NCBI RefSeq assembly: GCF_014656545.1
Contig: NZ_BNDS01000007.1
Span: forward strand, 1-64,000
Length of the DNA stretch: 64,000 nt
Source: Neobacillus kokaensis
Lineage (GTDB): Bacteria; Bacillota; Bacilli; Bacillales; Cytobacillaceae
Direction of reading: 5' to 3'
Below the pieces are notes generated by a model. It was not told where the DNA came from. It did no database searches and saw only the letters and a program-made list of their open reading frames with translations. Each line of letters starts with the position of its first letter. Within the stretch, counting starts at the first letter, position 1. This document shows positions 1 to 10,531 of the stretch, in pieces. Both the position numbers and the translations under genes were made by a program.

Positions 1-91
1 GACATATTACCACTGGGCTTATTTTTTCCTATTTTCAATTATACAGGATTAATAGACTGAATTCCCCGAATGTTGTTTCAAAATTGTAAAA

Positions 92-116
92 AGACCGACT
101 TTATAAAAGTCGGTCT
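92..116. repeat. Left copy of duplicated terminator hairpin (25-bp direct repeat)
   Basis: Perfect 11-bp stem (AGACCGACTTT) with loop ATA, identical to 1200-1224. This copy keeps the run of A on its left (T-run on the minus strand) but is followed by IS sequence on the right, so it is a functional-looking terminator only for minus-strand transcription. Confidence 0.8.
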
Positions 117-221
117 AAGGCTGTCGAAAAACTTTGGATAGCCTATTATTTTATACAGATTCGCAATTAATCCACCGCGTTAATTCGATATAATATATTA
201 ATGAATAGGCTGTTCAATAGG

Positions 222-332
222 TCTGCTGATTTCCGCTCCAGGCGGTTTCGCTTTCCGCGGGGGTTCGGGGAGCCGCCTCGGCGCTAAAGCGCCTGCGGGG
301 TCTCCCCTGCCCAATACTCCCGCGTGGAGAAA
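222..332 (-). repeat. GC-rich interspersed repeat, copy 1
   Basis: GC-rich block, strikingly unlike the AT-rich surroundings. It contains TTCCGCTCCAGGC, GCTTTCCGCGGG, a central hairpin GGCGC-TAAA-GCGCC and CTGCGGGGTCTCCCC. The same modules in the same order occur on the opposite strand at 972-1110. It sits just upstream of the first transposase fragment. It has no convincing coding potential; short open frames across it are a by-product of its GC content. I infer a small non-autonomous interspersed repeat of the kind scattered through many Bacillus-type genomes. Confidence 0.65.
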
Positions 333-342
333 TCAATGTATA

Positions 343-957
343 AGCCAAAGAGTTTAGCCAAATTGAATATGAATTTGTGTCTATTGATGAATTAGTTTCA
401 GACGACCACCTTCTTCGCTTGATTGACAAATATATAGATTTTTCATTTCTTTTATAAAAGGTTCGTCCTTAATTATAGTGATGATAACGGAATCCCTACT
501 GATTTATTGGCTACATTTACGGCATTCGTTCTGAACGTCAATTAGAAAGGGAAATAAGAACAAACGTGGCCTACCGCTGGTTTTTAGGTTTAAAATTCAA
601 GGATTCCATTCCACATCACTCTAAAATTAGCTGGAATCAGCAAACATCGATTTAAGGATACAACTATTTTTCAGGAGATTTTTGAGAAATTGCGCTTTTA
701 GCAATGAATCATAAGATGGTTGGCGGACGTGTTTTATTTACGGATTCAACACACTTAAAGGCAAACACAAATAAATATAAGTTTACAAAATAAGAAGTAG
801 AAGTGGATACTGGGGAAGATCTGCATGGGCTTCGCTTCTGCCCGTTACGTGGATTTAAGAATGCGAGTGAACAGGCTCTCCTTACTGCGGCCTGCCAAAA
901 TATAAAAAAGATGGCAACATATTTAGCTAGGCTGGAAAAGGTGTGTTGCAATTCTTT
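343..957 (+). pseudogene. IS1182-family transposase, degraded
   Basis: Several plus-strand fragments read as an IS1182 transposase. 359-457 gives an N-terminal segment containing FVSIDELVSDDHLLR and IDKYIDFSF, ending in a stop. About 515-645 gives YGIRSERQLEREIRTNVAYRWFLGL, the conserved DUF772-like region. About 703-792 gives GGRVLFTDSTHLKANTNKYK, the start of the DDE catalytic part, followed by a stop. About 820-955 gives a C-terminal piece with GLRFCPLRGFKNASEQALLTA. A full member is roughly 450-500 aa, so more than half is missing through deletions and frameshifts. Not expressed as a working enzyme. Confidence 0.75.
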
Positions 958-971
958 AGGTTGATTTGCCC

Positions 972-1110
972 CCTGTTGATTGGAGCGGAGGGCACTCGAC
1001 TCCTGCGGGATCGAGAGGTCACTGGAGACCCCACAGGCGCAAAGCGCCGAAGAGGCTTCAGGACCTCCCTGCGGAAAGCGAGTGCCTGGAGCGGAAGCCA
1101 ACAGGCCCCG
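972..1110 (+). repeat. GC-rich interspersed repeat, copy 2
   Basis: Second copy of the repeat at 222-332, in opposite orientation. It has GGAGCGGA near both ends, inverted GGCACTCG / CGAGTGCC arms, a central hairpin GGCGC-AAA-GCGCC and flanking CAACAGG-type edges. Open frames on both strands here are compositional artefacts. The two copies flank the transposase fragments as an inverted pair. Confidence 0.65.
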
Positions 1111-1199
1111 TTAACATGGGCAATCTTATTGTAAAATCTGTATTTTAGGTCTGACAAAATGAAAAATTGCCGAGAAAAATACCCTTTCTCGACAATCAG

Positions 1200-1230
1200 A
1201 GACCGACTTTATAAAAGTCGGTCTTTTTTC
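1200..1230 (+). terminator. Right copy of duplicated terminator hairpin
   Basis: The 25-bp hairpin (1200-1224) is followed by TTTTTT on the plus strand (1225-1230 region), but on the minus strand it runs directly into IS sequence. The ptsI transcript therefore meets the stem without its T-run; the matching T-run lies beyond the IS at 82-91. Confidence 0.7.
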
Positions 1231-1239
1231 TTCTATATT

Positions 1240-2952
1240 TTACTTTATCGCAGCATTCACTGCGTCCACTACTTGAGAAGTAGTCTGCATATTTAATACT
1301 TCATTTGCAAGCTTTTCCATATCAGATTTATTCAGATTCTTGATTAATGAACGAGCTTTTAATATTGAAGTCGCACTCATCGAGAATTCATCTAGTCCAA
1401 GACCAAGAAGTACAGGAATAGCAGTTTCATCTCCTGCCATTTCCCCACACATTCCTGCCCATTTACCTTCAGCATGAGCAGCGTCGATGACCATTTTTAC
1501 AAGTCTTAAAATAGAAGGACTATATGGCTGATACAGATACGAAACACGTTGATTCATACGATCCGCAGCCATTGTATATTGAATTAAATCATTTGTACCG
1601 ATACTAAAGAAGTCAACCTCTTTAGCAAATTGATCTGCTAATATAGCTGTTGATGGAATTTCCACCATGATACCAAGCTCGATTTTATCAGCAAGCTTTT
1701 GCCCCTCAGAAACAAGCTTTTGCTTCTCTTCTTCAAGAACTGCTTTGGCAGCACGGAACTCATCTAATGTGGCAATCATCGGGAACATAATTTTCAAATT
1801 ACCGAAAGTGCTTGCACGAAGCAAGGCTCGAAGCTGTGTACGGAAAATGTCTTGCTCTTCTAAACATAAGCGGATGGCACGGAATCCCAAAAATGGATTC
1901 ATTTCTTTTGGCAGGTCTAAATATGGAAGCTCTTTATCACCGCCAATATCTAATGTTCGAACCACAACAGGTTTGCCAGCCATTCCTACTAAAACGGCCT
2001 TATAGGCTTCAAACTGTTCCTCTTCAGTTGGAAGCTGGTCCCTGCCCATATAAAGGAACTCAGTTCGGTATAGACCGACACCTTCGCCGCCATTAGCCAC
2101 AACACCTTTTAAATCATTAGGTGTACCAATATTCGCTGCTAATTCGACATGGTGACCATCACTAGAAACAGTTGATTCATTTACTAGCTTAGCCCATTCG
2201 GCCTTTTGATTTTCATAATCGTGGTGGACTTGGCGGTATTGCTCAACAAGTTCAGGTGTAGGGTTAATATGTACTTCCCCTTTTAAACCATCAACAATGA
2301 CTAAGTCACCATTGTCGATCTCCTCCACTGCCGTTTTAGTACCAACCACCGCTGGAATTTCCAAAGACCGAGCCATAATCGCCGAATGTGATGTCCTTCC
2401 GCCGATATTAGTTGTAAATCCTTTAACAAATTGCCTGTTTAGCTGTGCTGTATCAGACGGTGTTAAGTCCTCAGCCACGATGATGACTTCTTCAGCAATC
2501 ATACTTGGATTTGGCAGCTGTATACCCAGTAAATGTGCAAGGACACGTTTGGTCACATCACGAATGTCTGCAGCACGTTCTCTCATGTACTCATTGTCCA
2601 TTTGTTCAAACATCATGACAAACATATCAGCAGTTTCTTTCAGGGCCGCCTCTGCATTGACTTTTTCAGTTTTAATTTTGTCTTCAATCGGTGTATTAAG
2701 TTCAGGGTCACTTAATACAAGCAAATGTGCTTCAAAAATAGCTGCTTTATCCGGTCCTAGATCTACCTTGGCACGGTCACGAATTGTTTCTAGCTCTGCC
2801 TTTGCTTTTTCAATAGCCTGACGGTAACGTTCTACCTCAACTGAGACATTTTCGATTGTTTTTTGGTCAAATGCTAAATCAGGTTCAACCAGTCGGTAGG
2901 CTTTGGCAATCGCTATTCCATTAGATGCAGCAATACCTTGTAAGAATGTCAT
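1240..2952 (-). CDS. ptsI: PTS enzyme I (phosphoenolpyruvate-protein phosphotransferase)
   Basis: Cytoplasmic first enzyme of the phosphotransferase system; transfers phosphate from PEP to His15 of HPr. At 570 aa it has the usual length. Order: HPr-binding/N-terminal domain, phosphohistidine domain with [12 protein letters not shown] (active His at residue 189), then the PEP-binding TIM barrel with [37 protein letters not shown], and the [14 protein letters not shown] and CGEMAGD signatures. The start overlaps the ptsH stop as TAATG, indicating translational coupling. Downstream termination was altered by the IS insertion at 117-1199. No ptsG lies next to it. Confidence 0.97.
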   Translation of the reverse strand: MTFLQGIAASNGIAIAKAYRLVEPDLAFDQKTIENVSVEVERYRQAIEKAKAELETIRDRAKVDLGPDKAAIFEAHLLVLSDPELNTPIEDKIKTEKVNAEAALKETADMFVMMFEQMDNEYMRERAADIRDVTKRVLAHLLGIQLPNPSMIAEEVIIVAEDLTPSDTAQLNRQFVKGFTTNIGGRTSHSAIMARSLEIPAVVGTKTAVEEIDNGDLVIVDGLKGEVHINPTPELVEQYRQVHHDYENQKAEWAKLVNESTVSSDGHHVELAANIGTPNDLKGVVANGGEGVGLYRTEFLYMGRDQLPTEEEQFEAYKAVLVGMAGKPVVVRTLDIGGDKELPYLDLPKEMNPFLGFRAIRLCLEEQDIFRTQLRALLRASTFGNLKIMFPMIATLDEFRAAKAVLEEEKQKLVSEGQKLADKIELGIMVEIPSTAILADQFAKEVDFFSIGTNDLIQYTMAADRMNQRVSYLYQPYSPSILRLVKMVIDAAHAEGKWAGMCGEMAGDETAIPVLLGLGLDEFSMSATSILKARSLIKNLNKSDMEKLANEVLNMQTTSQVVDAVNAAIK

Positions 2953-3218
2953 TATTCTGCCAAACCTTCTTTTCTTAAAGTTTCTTCTAAACTGGTTAAT
3001 GCTGATTCAGCATCGCTGCCTTCGGCAGAAATTGCAAAATCAGCTCCCTTGCCAATTCCTAATGACATAACACCCATAATGGATTTTAAATTAACTTTTT
3101 TGCCTTTATATTCTAAATTGATTTCAGCATCAAATTTACTTGCTGTTTGCACCAAGAGTGTGGCTGGTCTTGCATGAATCCCGGTATCCGCAATTACTTT
3201 AAATTGTTTCTCTGCCAT
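2952..3218 (-). CDS. ptsH: Phosphocarrier protein HPr
   Basis: Small cytoplasmic phosphocarrier of the PTS, 88 aa. His15 lies in [12 protein letters not shown] (PTS phosphorylation by enzyme I) and Ser46 in [12 protein letters not shown], the regulatory serine phosphorylated by HPr kinase for CcpA-dependent catabolite repression. First gene of a two-gene ptsHI unit; a good ribosome site (AAAGGAG) precedes the ATG. HPr also phosphorylates glycerol kinase in Gram-positives, which fits the adjacent glp genes. Confidence 0.97.
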   Translation of the reverse strand: MAEKQFKVIADTGIHARPATLLVQTASKFDAEINLEYKGKKVNLKSIMGVMSLGIGKGADFAISAEGSDAESALTSLEETLRKEGLAE

Positions 3219-3304
3219 AATGAATCAAACTCCTTTAGAAAATTTGAGGGATACTCTTTCTTCATATTTTGGCTTTGAAAAAGTATTTAATTCTCACAGA
3301 AGAT

Positions 3305-3333
3305 AGAATAGCATTTTTATCCTGTCTATACAA
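3305..3333 (-). promoter_or_regulatory. Probable sigma-A promoter of ptsHI
   Basis: On the minus strand TTGTAT (3328-3333) and TATTCT (3305-3310) are separated by 17 bp, about 85 bp upstream of the ptsH start. Sequence match only. Confidence 0.5.
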
Positions 3334-3451
3334 CTAGGAAATCCTAATTTGTGAAATAGTGAACGGATTATATTATCACTTATTTCTATGAAATTTTTCT
3401 TATATAAACCAATTGTTCACAAATTCGTAAAATCTTTATTTATTATTACAA

Positions 3452-3478
3452 AAAGAAAGCTGCCATAACGACAGCCTC
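3452..3478 (-). terminator. Probable terminator of glpD
   Basis: Minus strand GGCTGTC-GTTAT-GGCAGC followed by TTTCTTTTTG, just after the glpD stop; the stem includes a G-T pair. Confidence 0.5.
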
Positions 3479-3485
3479 ACTTTGA

Positions 3486-5177
3486 TTAATTGCAATTCGC
3501 CACAGGTGGAATTTCATTACGTTCATCAACTGGAATCATGGCAGCTTCTAATGCTTTCTCAATTGATACCAAATATTTGCTTTTTTCCTTTTCAGACCAT
3601 ACAAACCTATTTGCCATATATGAAACAACCTGATTTTTCCACTTTTTCACTGTCTGAATATCAAATAAAATGGCCCCAGTCCGTCGGTTTAAGAAATCAA
3701 TCGGGGTCGCAATCATCTCTTTTTCTATTGCATAGATTAGCTTTGCAAATAAAACGATCGGAAGACCGTAATTTACAGCATCGTCTTTATTTTTCGCTAA
3801 TAGCTCGAAGACTATATTAATATTTGAACCGTATATTTTGGCTAATTTTTCAGCTTCTTCACTAGAGAGTCCAATTTCTATTCCTTTGTCTATATGACTA
3901 GAAACATATGCCTTTAGGTTCTCCGAGCCGCCCACATCACCTCCAGAAATTGGCAGATATTTTGTCTGACATGCTTTGAAGCTTCTGCCTTCTTCTGCCT
4001 TTAATTTAGCAGTTAGCAAATCAACAACTGTTTCTGCCATTTTCCTATATCCAGTTAATTTACCGCCAGCAATTGTAATCAGGCCGGAGCGAGATTCCCA
4101 TATTTCATCTTTTCTAGATATTTCGGAAGGGTCTTTTCCTTCCTCATAAATTAATGGTCGGACCCCTGCCCAGCTGGATTCAATATCTTTTCCACTTATT
4201 TTCACTTCAGGAAACATATAATTAATCGCTTTAATAATGTAGCTGCGGTCACTTACTGTCGTCATAGGATTTACCGCATCCTCATTATAAAATGTATCGG
4301 TTGTTCCCACATATGTTTTTCCGTCTCGTGGAATCGCAAAGACCATACGGCCGTCCGGTGTATCAAAATAGATGGCTTGTTTTAATGGGAAACGTGAACT
4401 ATCTATTACCACGTGAACACCTTTAGAAAGCTGCAAGGTCTTACCCTTTTTTGAACGATCCATTTCACGAATTGTATCAACCCATGGACCCGCAGCATTG
4501 ACAATCCTTTTTGCATGAATTTCGTACATTTCTCCAGTCAACTGGTCTTCCACTTGGGCACCAATAATTCTTGCATTTTCATAAACAAGTTTTATAACTT
4601 TTGTATAATTCAAAGCAATAGCACCGGTTTCAACCGCTGCCTTCATAACTTCAATGGTTAAACGGGCATCATCCGTCCGATATTCAACATAATAGCCGCC
4701 GCCCTTTAAGCCGTTTCTTCTGAGGAGGGGCTCTTTCGCTAATGTTTCTTGCACGGATAACATGGTTCGTCGTTCTGATCTTTTAACTCCTGCTAAAAAG
4801 TCATAGACCCTGAGGCCAATAGATGTACTGAATTTACCGAAAGTACCTCCTTTATGCATTGGAAGCAGCATCCATTCAGGGGTCGTGACATGTGGACCAT
4901 TTTCATAAACAATAGCCCGTTCTTTCCCCACTTCCGCAACCATTTTGACCTCAAATTGTTTTAAATATCGTAAACCGCCATGAACTAACTTGGTTGATCT
5001 GCTTGATGTTCCCGCAGCGAAATCCTGCATTTCTACGAGGGCCATTTTCAACCCACGTGTTTGCCCATCAAAAGCAATCCCCGCTCCAGTAATGCCGCCG
5101 CCGATTACCAATACATCAAAAGTTTCCTTTTTTATGTCTCTCACAATTTCCTGACGATTTAAATTTGAGAAATTCAT
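3486..5177 (-). CDS. glpD: Aerobic glycerol-3-phosphate dehydrogenase
   Basis: FAD-dependent membrane-associated enzyme oxidising sn-glycerol 3-phosphate to dihydroxyacetone phosphate and passing electrons to quinone. 563 aa, normal for Bacillus GlpD. An N-terminal dinucleotide fold [16 protein letters not shown] (about residues 24-39) is followed by the family stretch [17 protein letters not shown]; the C-terminal GlpD domain includes WAGVRPL and [16 protein letters not shown]. Separated from glpK by a leader with its own extended -10 promoter and a strong terminator hairpin, as expected for GlpP-dependent antitermination. Confidence 0.96.
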   Translation of the reverse strand: MNFSNLNRQEIVRDIKKETFDVLVIGGGITGAGIAFDGQTRGLKMALVEMQDFAAGTSSRSTKLVHGGLRYLKQFEVKMVAEVGKERAIVYENGPHVTTPEWMLLPMHKGGTFGKFSTSIGLRVYDFLAGVKRSERRTMLSVQETLAKEPLLRRNGLKGGGYYVEYRTDDARLTIEVMKAAVETGAIALNYTKVIKLVYENARIIGAQVEDQLTGEMYEIHAKRIVNAAGPWVDTIREMDRSKKGKTLQLSKGVHVVIDSSRFPLKQAIYFDTPDGRMVFAIPRDGKTYVGTTDTFYNEDAVNPMTTVSDRSYIIKAINYMFPEVKISGKDIESSWAGVRPLIYEEGKDPSEISRKDEIWESRSGLITIAGGKLTGYRKMAETVVDLLTAKLKAEEGRSFKACQTKYLPISGGDVGGSENLKAYVSSHIDKGIEIGLSSEEAEKLAKIYGSNINIVFELLAKNKDDAVNYGLPIVLFAKLIYAIEKEMIATPIDFLNRRTGAILFDIQTVKKWKNQVVSYMANRFVWSEKEKSKYLVSIEKALEAAMIPVDERNEIPPVANCN

Positions 5178-5281
5178 GTTTTTTCCTCCTATAATTGAGA
5201 AGCCATATTTCTTCCAATTCCCTTAGAATATATATATTTAAACTTCCCTTTTTCGTCATGGCAATATTTCCTGTGGAGAAA

Positions 5282-5333
5282 CAAAAAGAGACCACAAAGT
5301 ACACTATGATAAAATAGTGTATTTGTGGTCTCT
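5282..5333 (-). promoter_or_regulatory. glpD leader terminator, likely GlpP antitermination target
   Basis: Minus-strand hairpin: AGAGACCACAAA (5322-5333) pairs perfectly with its complement at 5287-5298, continued by an 8-bp inner stem ATAGTGTA/TACACTAT around a 6-nt loop, followed by TTTTTG. It lies inside the glpD 5' leader, more than 100 nt before the start codon. In B. subtilis GlpP with glycerol 3-phosphate prevents termination at such a structure; the role here is inferred from position and glpP nearby. Confidence 0.7.
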
Positions 5334-5365
5334 CCCATTCTCCTGACAGATATTAACTTGTTTTT

Positions 5366-5374
5366 ATTATACCA
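5366..5374 (-). promoter_or_regulatory. Extended -10 promoter of glpD
   Basis: Minus-strand TGGTATAAT (TGn plus a perfect TATAAT at 5366-5371) between the glpK stop and the glpD leader hairpin. No strong -35 is seen, as is common for extended -10 promoters. Confidence 0.5.
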
Positions 5375-5402
5375 TAAATACTCAAATAGAAAATCCAATT
5401 CA

Positions 5403-6908
<1,506 letters not shown>

Positions 6909-7073
6909 TTATCCTGGATTATTTTTATGCTGGTCTCATTGTTAGTTTTTTTCAAAATTAAACCTTGAGAAAATTTATTCCGCTCCAATAATAATAACCC
7001 CAATTCTCTCACAAAGGATGCCTATTCACTCCACTTCTCTAAAAAAGATATATTTTATATTCTATTTAATGAC

Positions 7074-7130
7074 AAAAAAAGGAGATTCACAATAGAAAAA
7101 CCTTGAAATAAGGTCTCTATGTGAATCTCC
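7074..7130 (-). promoter_or_regulatory. glpK leader terminator, likely GlpP antitermination target
   Basis: Minus-strand hairpin with a perfect 11-bp outer stem (GGAGATTCACA / TGTGAATCTCC) at 7081-7091 and 7120-7130, an inner AACCTT/AAGGT hairpin, then TTTTTTT. It stands about 190 nt upstream of the glpK start, immediately after a sigma-A promoter. By analogy with B. subtilis glpFK it should be the site where GlpP relieves termination. The rest of 6894-7073 holds no gene I can support. Confidence 0.7.
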
Positions 7131-7162
7131 TTGTATCCGTCACAGTTTATTAACTCGCCCTA

Positions 7163-7191
7163 AGTAAACGAACAATTAAAAAGGTTGTCAA
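7163..7191 (-). promoter_or_regulatory. Sigma-A promoter of glpK
   Basis: Minus strand TTGACA (7186-7191), 17-bp spacer, TTTACT (7163-7168). An imperfect catabolite-response half-site (AGTAAACGAACAAT on the plus strand) overlaps the -10, hinting at CcpA control, but it is too degenerate to call. Confidence 0.6.
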
Positions 7192-7216
7192 TTTAATGCT
7201 AAAAAATTTAGGTAAT

Positions 7217-7765
7217 TTAATCTGCAAAAATATCCCAAAGATCTCTTTTCGATGTTGTAATTGCAGCAGCACCCGCTTGTAAGGCATTTTTCACATCATC
7301 TGCAGTGCGTATTAGCCCACCAGCCAAAATGGGAATATTAACCCGCTCTTTTACTTCAGCAATCATCCAAGGGATTGCCCCAGGCAGAACTTCAATGTAG
7401 TCTGGCTGTGTTTTTTCGAGCAGTTTATAACTTTTTTCAAGCGCATGGCTGTCAATTAAGAAGATTCTTTGAACAGCCATAACTCCCTTTTGTTTAGCTT
7501 TTTGTATAACACTGGCTTTAGTAGAAATTAAACCAAACGGCTTAAATTCCTGACATATGTATTCTGTTGCATATTCATCATTTTTGATACCATGTATTAA
7601 ATCAACGTGATAAACCATTTTTTTGCCATATTGTCGTGCCATTTGACTAATATTTTTTAATTGAGCAATATGCATCTCTAAAAAGACACCTATTTCAAAG
7701 GAGCTTTGCAGGAAACGCTCAAATTCCTTCATGTTTGTTGAAACAGGCAAAATTTTTTGTCTCAT
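7217..7765 (-). CDS. glpP: Glycerol-3-phosphate responsive antiterminator
   Basis: RNA-binding regulator that, with glycerol 3-phosphate, allows transcription through the glpK and glpD leader terminators. About 182 aa from the chosen ATG (AGGTG ribosome site 9 nt upstream; a GTG four codons earlier is possible). It is a TIM-barrel-like PF04309 protein with VYHVDLIHGIKNDEYATEYI, LPGAIPWMIAEV and PILAGGLIRTADDVKNALQAGA, the phosphate-binding end. Located directly upstream of the glpK promoter as in Bacillus. Confidence 0.93.
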   Translation of the reverse strand: MRQKILPVSTNMKEFERFLQSSFEIGVFLEMHIAQLKNISQMARQYGKKMVYHVDLIHGIKNDEYATEYICQEFKPFGLISTKASVIQKAKQKGVMAVQRIFLIDSHALEKSYKLLEKTQPDYIEVLPGAIPWMIAEVKERVNIPILAGGLIRTADDVKNALQAGAAAITTSKRDLWDIFAD

Positions 7766-7805
7766 CGCTTTATTCACCTATTCTTAAAATTACCCCATTT
7801 TTAGG

Positions 7806-8000
7806 TTAACTTCTTGGTTCCTCTAAGTATTTGTACAATACATCTCCGCCTCTTTGGCCAATCCCGCGAAAATGCTTAAAATCTTCTCTTTTTACCAGCA
7901 CACGGCGAAAATCCATAAAATCTTCATTTTTAACATAGTATTCAGACAGCTCTCCTGTCATTAAACGATTCAAGATATCATTTACAAACTCATCCGTCAT
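7806..8000 (-). CDS. Small conserved hypothetical protein
   Basis: 64-aa acidic/basic soluble protein starting MTDEFVNDILNRLMTGELSEYYV and ending in a conserved-looking RGIGQRGGDVLYKYLEE segment. I chose the internal ATG because GGTGGTGAT lies at proper spacing; the upstream in-frame ATG has no ribosome site. No membrane segment or cysteines. Ends about 40 bp upstream of glpP on the same strand, so the two may be co-transcribed. Function not recognised. Confidence 0.7.
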   Translation of the reverse strand: MTDEFVNDILNRLMTGELSEYYVKNEDFMDFRRVLVKREDFKHFRGIGQRGGDVLYKYLEEPRS

Positions 8001-8224
8001 TAGATCACCACCTTCATACAATTTTATCTTAAGTATAATTCAGTAAGCCATAAAAATTATTTATTATCTTTTGAAAATGTTTCTCGACATTTCATTAGTT
8101 TTTTAACATATAATCAGTAATAATTAACCAAATTGTCACATAAAAACCTTTACGAATGATAAAATTTGGTGCAAACTGTTATTTAAACAGTTTAAAAGTT
8201 TGGCAGAAAAAGGAGAGAGACGAT

Positions 8225-8416
8225 TTGAAGAAAGCAGAAGTTGGTAATATAATTGAATTTCGTGGCGGGCTGCAAGGGATTGTCGAAAAGGTAAATGAGA
8301 ATTCCGTAATCGTTGACCTGACATATATGGATAACTATCGCGATTTAGAATTAGATCAACGGACAGTCGTCAACCATAAAAACTATAAGGTAATAAAAGA
8401 AAGCGCTTATTTATAA
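8225..8416 (+). CDS. ykvS: YkvS-like DUF2187 protein
   Basis: 63-aa protein matching the YkvS/DUF2187 family, with EVGNIIEF, GIVEKVNENSVIVDLTYM and RTVVNHKNYKVI, an SH3-like small beta fold. Start is TTG, preceded by AAGGAGAG at 7 nt spacing; the upstream in-frame ATG at 8156 lacks a ribosome site and would add 23 non-conserved residues. Single gene with its own terminator. Molecular role unknown in the family. Confidence 0.85.
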   Translation: MKKAEVGNIIEFRGGLQGIVEKVNENSVIVDLTYMDNYRDLELDQRTVVNHKNYKVIKESAYL

Positions 8417-8428
8417 TAGAATGTAAGA

Positions 8429-8457
8429 AAAGGCAGCCGGCAGTCTGCCTTTTCTTT
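8429..8457 (+). terminator. Terminator of ykvS
   Basis: AAAAGGCAG-CCGG-CAGTCTGCCTTTTCTTT type hairpin with T-rich tail; may also serve the convergent small gene at 8468. Confidence 0.7.
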
Positions 8458-8467
8458 AATGCTTTTT

Positions 8468-8587
8468 TTACTTGTCGTCTTCTGTTTCCTTCGCAAGCTG
8501 CTTTAAAGATTTTACCTTTCCATGTGGATTTTGGTCCTGTTTCCTAACAGTCCATTCCCGTTCCTCTTGTCTCTTTGATTTACTCAA
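8468..8587 (-). CDS. DUF6254-like very small basic protein
   Basis: 39-aa protein with the core REWTVRKQDQNPHGKVKSLKQLA, resembling a family of tiny conserved Bacillus proteins (DUF6254 from memory). TTG start with AAAGGAGTGAT ribosome site 5-8 nt upstream; longer readings upstream have no ribosome site. Highly charged, no membrane segment. Function unknown. Confidence 0.7.
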   Translation of the reverse strand: MSKSKRQEEREWTVRKQDQNPHGKVKSLKQLAKETEDDK

Positions 8588-8723
8588 TCTTATCACTCCT
8601 TTCCCAATTATTTTTTCCTGTTTGTATGTTTCTATGAAAGGATTTGGGGAAAATAATTGATGATATTTCCTTTTAAATAATTTTTTTGTTAAAATACAGG
8701 TGATTATATGTAAGGAGTTCATC

Positions 8724-9341
8724 ATGTTAAAAAATCTTGTTCTAGACCTTCGGCTAATTTTTGGTGTGGTCATTGCACACACCCTAATCTACTTTTCATT
8801 CCATGATAAAGCAATTTTTTGGTATATCTTTACCGGTTCTATTCTTGTATTAATTGCCTATTCCATGTTTCAAGGTGATGTTGACGACGAGTCATCTTTT
8901 ATACAATATATATTTTTCGGGACGATTTCCGGATTAATTTTGTATGCAGTATTTTGGTTAGGCTACCAGATGGTTGAAAATTCTCTCTTTTCATTTGACA
9001 AGGAGATTCGGAAATTATATAAATGGTTCGCCCCCAAACTTTTTTGGGAATACCTTGCACTGGTCTTAGTTGCTGCTCCTGGTGAAGAATTATTTTGGCG
9101 TGGTTTTGTCCAAAAACGATTAATGAAATATTTTAAACCTGCAGTAAGTATTATTATTGGAACATGTGCATATGCATCAGTTCATATTTATTCAGGCTCA
9201 ATTCTATTGATTTTTGCGTCCCTCATTTCGGGTTTAGTGTGGGGATCTTTGTATTTTTGGAAAAAAAGTATGCCGCTAATCATTGTTTCCCATATTATTT
9301 TTGATTTAATGATTTTTATTATTTTGCCATTTAAATCTTAA
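8724..9341 (+). CDS. CPBP family intramembrane metalloprotease
   Basis: 205-aa multi-pass membrane protein, type II CAAX prenyl-protease/bacteriocin-processing (CPBP, Abi) family. The diagnostic motif EELFWRGF (EExxxR) is followed by ASVHIYSG and a final SHIIFDL, supplying Glu and His residues for a metal site within the membrane. About six to seven hydrophobic segments. Start chosen at the second ATG with AAGGAG upstream. Substrate unknown; isolated gene with a shared bidirectional terminator downstream. Confidence 0.85.
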   Translation: MLKNLVLDLRLIFGVVIAHTLIYFSFHDKAIFWYIFTGSILVLIAYSMFQGDVDDESSFIQYIFFGTISGLILYAVFWLGYQMVENSLFSFDKEIRKLYKWFAPKLFWEYLALVLVAAPGEELFWRGFVQKRLMKYFKPAVSIIIGTCAYASVHIYSGSILLIFASLISGLVWGSLYFWKKSMPLIIVSHIIFDLMIFIILPFKS

Positions 9342-9342
9342 T

Positions 9343-9381
9343 AAAAGCAGCTGCTTCTATTGTACTGAGCAGCTGCTTTTT
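9343..9381. terminator. Bidirectional terminator
   Basis: AAAAGCAGCTGCT ... AGCAGCTGCTTTTT hairpin between the convergent CPBP and YkvI genes. Confidence 0.8.
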
Positions 9382-9382
9382 A

Positions 9383-10438
9383 TCACTCTGTTAATTTTGG
9401 TTCAAATGGTTTTATCCATAATAAAATAAAAAAGGTCATACAAATATAACCGAATAACGGATACAAATGAGAAAGAAGTGTTCCATAATTCACCAGACTG
9501 ATCAAGTAGGAAACCAAAAAAATTGCTGTAACCGACATCATTGTAGGAATCGGCATATACTGTTTTAATTGTCTATCAAGACCAAAGACATTACCAATGA
9601 CAGAGGTAAAAATTTCTCCGTAAATCACGAGAATAAAAATCCAGTAGAAAAAAGGAGCTAAATTCTTCATAATGATCGCCATCGGAATCTCATACAACTC
9701 CAAATTCGGAAGCATAATTAAAGTAAAGTGACTGGCAATCAAAATAAGCGTTAACCCTAATCCCCCAAGAATCCCGCCCCATTTAATTGTCCAATCATCC
9801 TTTACCTCCGTTGCAACGGGTACCAGCACAGCTTGTGCTAATCCTAAATTTAGGGCGGCATATGAGAATGGTGCAATTACACTTTTCCAGCCATCTGTTG
9901 CATGCGGGATAAATAAAAATTGGTCTAAAAAGTTCGGCATTTGAACTGATAAAAACATTAATATTAAGCTGAAACTAATCATAATGGGTACAACGAATGT
10001 ATTTACAGCAAATAACCCCTTCGTACCTACGAGCATGACAAGGTAGGAAAGAAAAATCGTCAGAAACACACCAACATTTTTCGGAAGTCCAAGTTGTTCC
10101 TCGAATACCGCACCTGCCCCGGCAAGCATTACTGCACTTACTCCAATAAGCATAAAAAGCATCGAAAAATTAATAATTTTACTTGGCCATTTCCCAAATA
10201 GATGTTCATTAAACTCCTGATAGGATTTTGCATCTATTTGTGCAGCCATCCGCATAAGTTTGGAACCAATCATAATAAATAGATAACCGCTCATTAATAT
10301 ACTTATAAAGCCAAAGAAACCAAATCGTGAAAAGAATTCAACGATTTCCTTTCCTGTGGCGAAGCCTGCCCCAACAACGGTGCCAATATAGACCGCCGCA
10401 ATTTGAAAAGCTTGATTCCAATTCCTGTTTCTTTTCAC
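9383..10438 (-). CDS. ykvI: YkvI-like membrane transporter
   Basis: 351-aa hydrophobic protein with about ten membrane helices, similar to B. subtilis YkvI of the APC/LeuT-fold superfamily. N-terminus carries AAVYIGTVVGAGFATGKEIVEFF, the unwound-helix glycine motif of sodium-symporter-like proteins. Start is GTG after GGGGGAG. Divergent from clpE, as expected from the ykvI-clpE neighbourhood of B. subtilis. Substrate unknown. Confidence 0.85.
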   Translation of the reverse strand: MKRNRNWNQAFQIAAVYIGTVVGAGFATGKEIVEFFSRFGFFGFISILMSGYLFIMIGSKLMRMAAQIDAKSYQEFNEHLFGKWPSKIINFSMLFMLIGVSAVMLAGAGAVFEEQLGLPKNVGVFLTIFLSYLVMLVGTKGLFAVNTFVVPIMISFSLILMFLSVQMPNFLDQFLFIPHATDGWKSVIAPFSYAALNLGLAQAVLVPVATEVKDDWTIKWGGILGGLGLTLILIASHFTLIMLPNLELYEIPMAIIMKNLAPFFYWIFILVIYGEIFTSVIGNVFGLDRQLKQYMPIPTMMSVTAIFLVSYLISLVNYGTLLSHLYPLFGYICMTFFILLWIKPFEPKLTE

Positions 10439-10531
10439 ACCATCTCCCCCTTATCATCAAATATATGAATAAAGGGACAAACAATGACGAGCTTTTTTCT
10501 CATTTGCTAATATTTACTATAAACAAATAAC

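Larger units (their letters stand above)
117..1199 (+). mobile_element. Decayed IS1182-family insertion sequence
   Basis: Remnant of an IS1182-type element. The outer ends carry imperfect inverted repeats (left end GGCTGTCGAAAAAC, right end read on the minus strand GATTGTCGAGAAAG). It is bracketed by a perfect 25-bp direct copy of a terminator hairpin at 92-116 and 1200-1224, which I read as the target-site duplication. Inside are fragments of a transposase on the plus strand and two copies of a GC-rich interspersed repeat. The element cannot be active: the transposase has stops and large internal deletions. Confidence 0.75.

Noticed and set aside
214-429. Open frames across the GC-rich repeats (also 927-1157)
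   Set aside because: They follow repeat composition on both strands, have no ribosome site and no family match.
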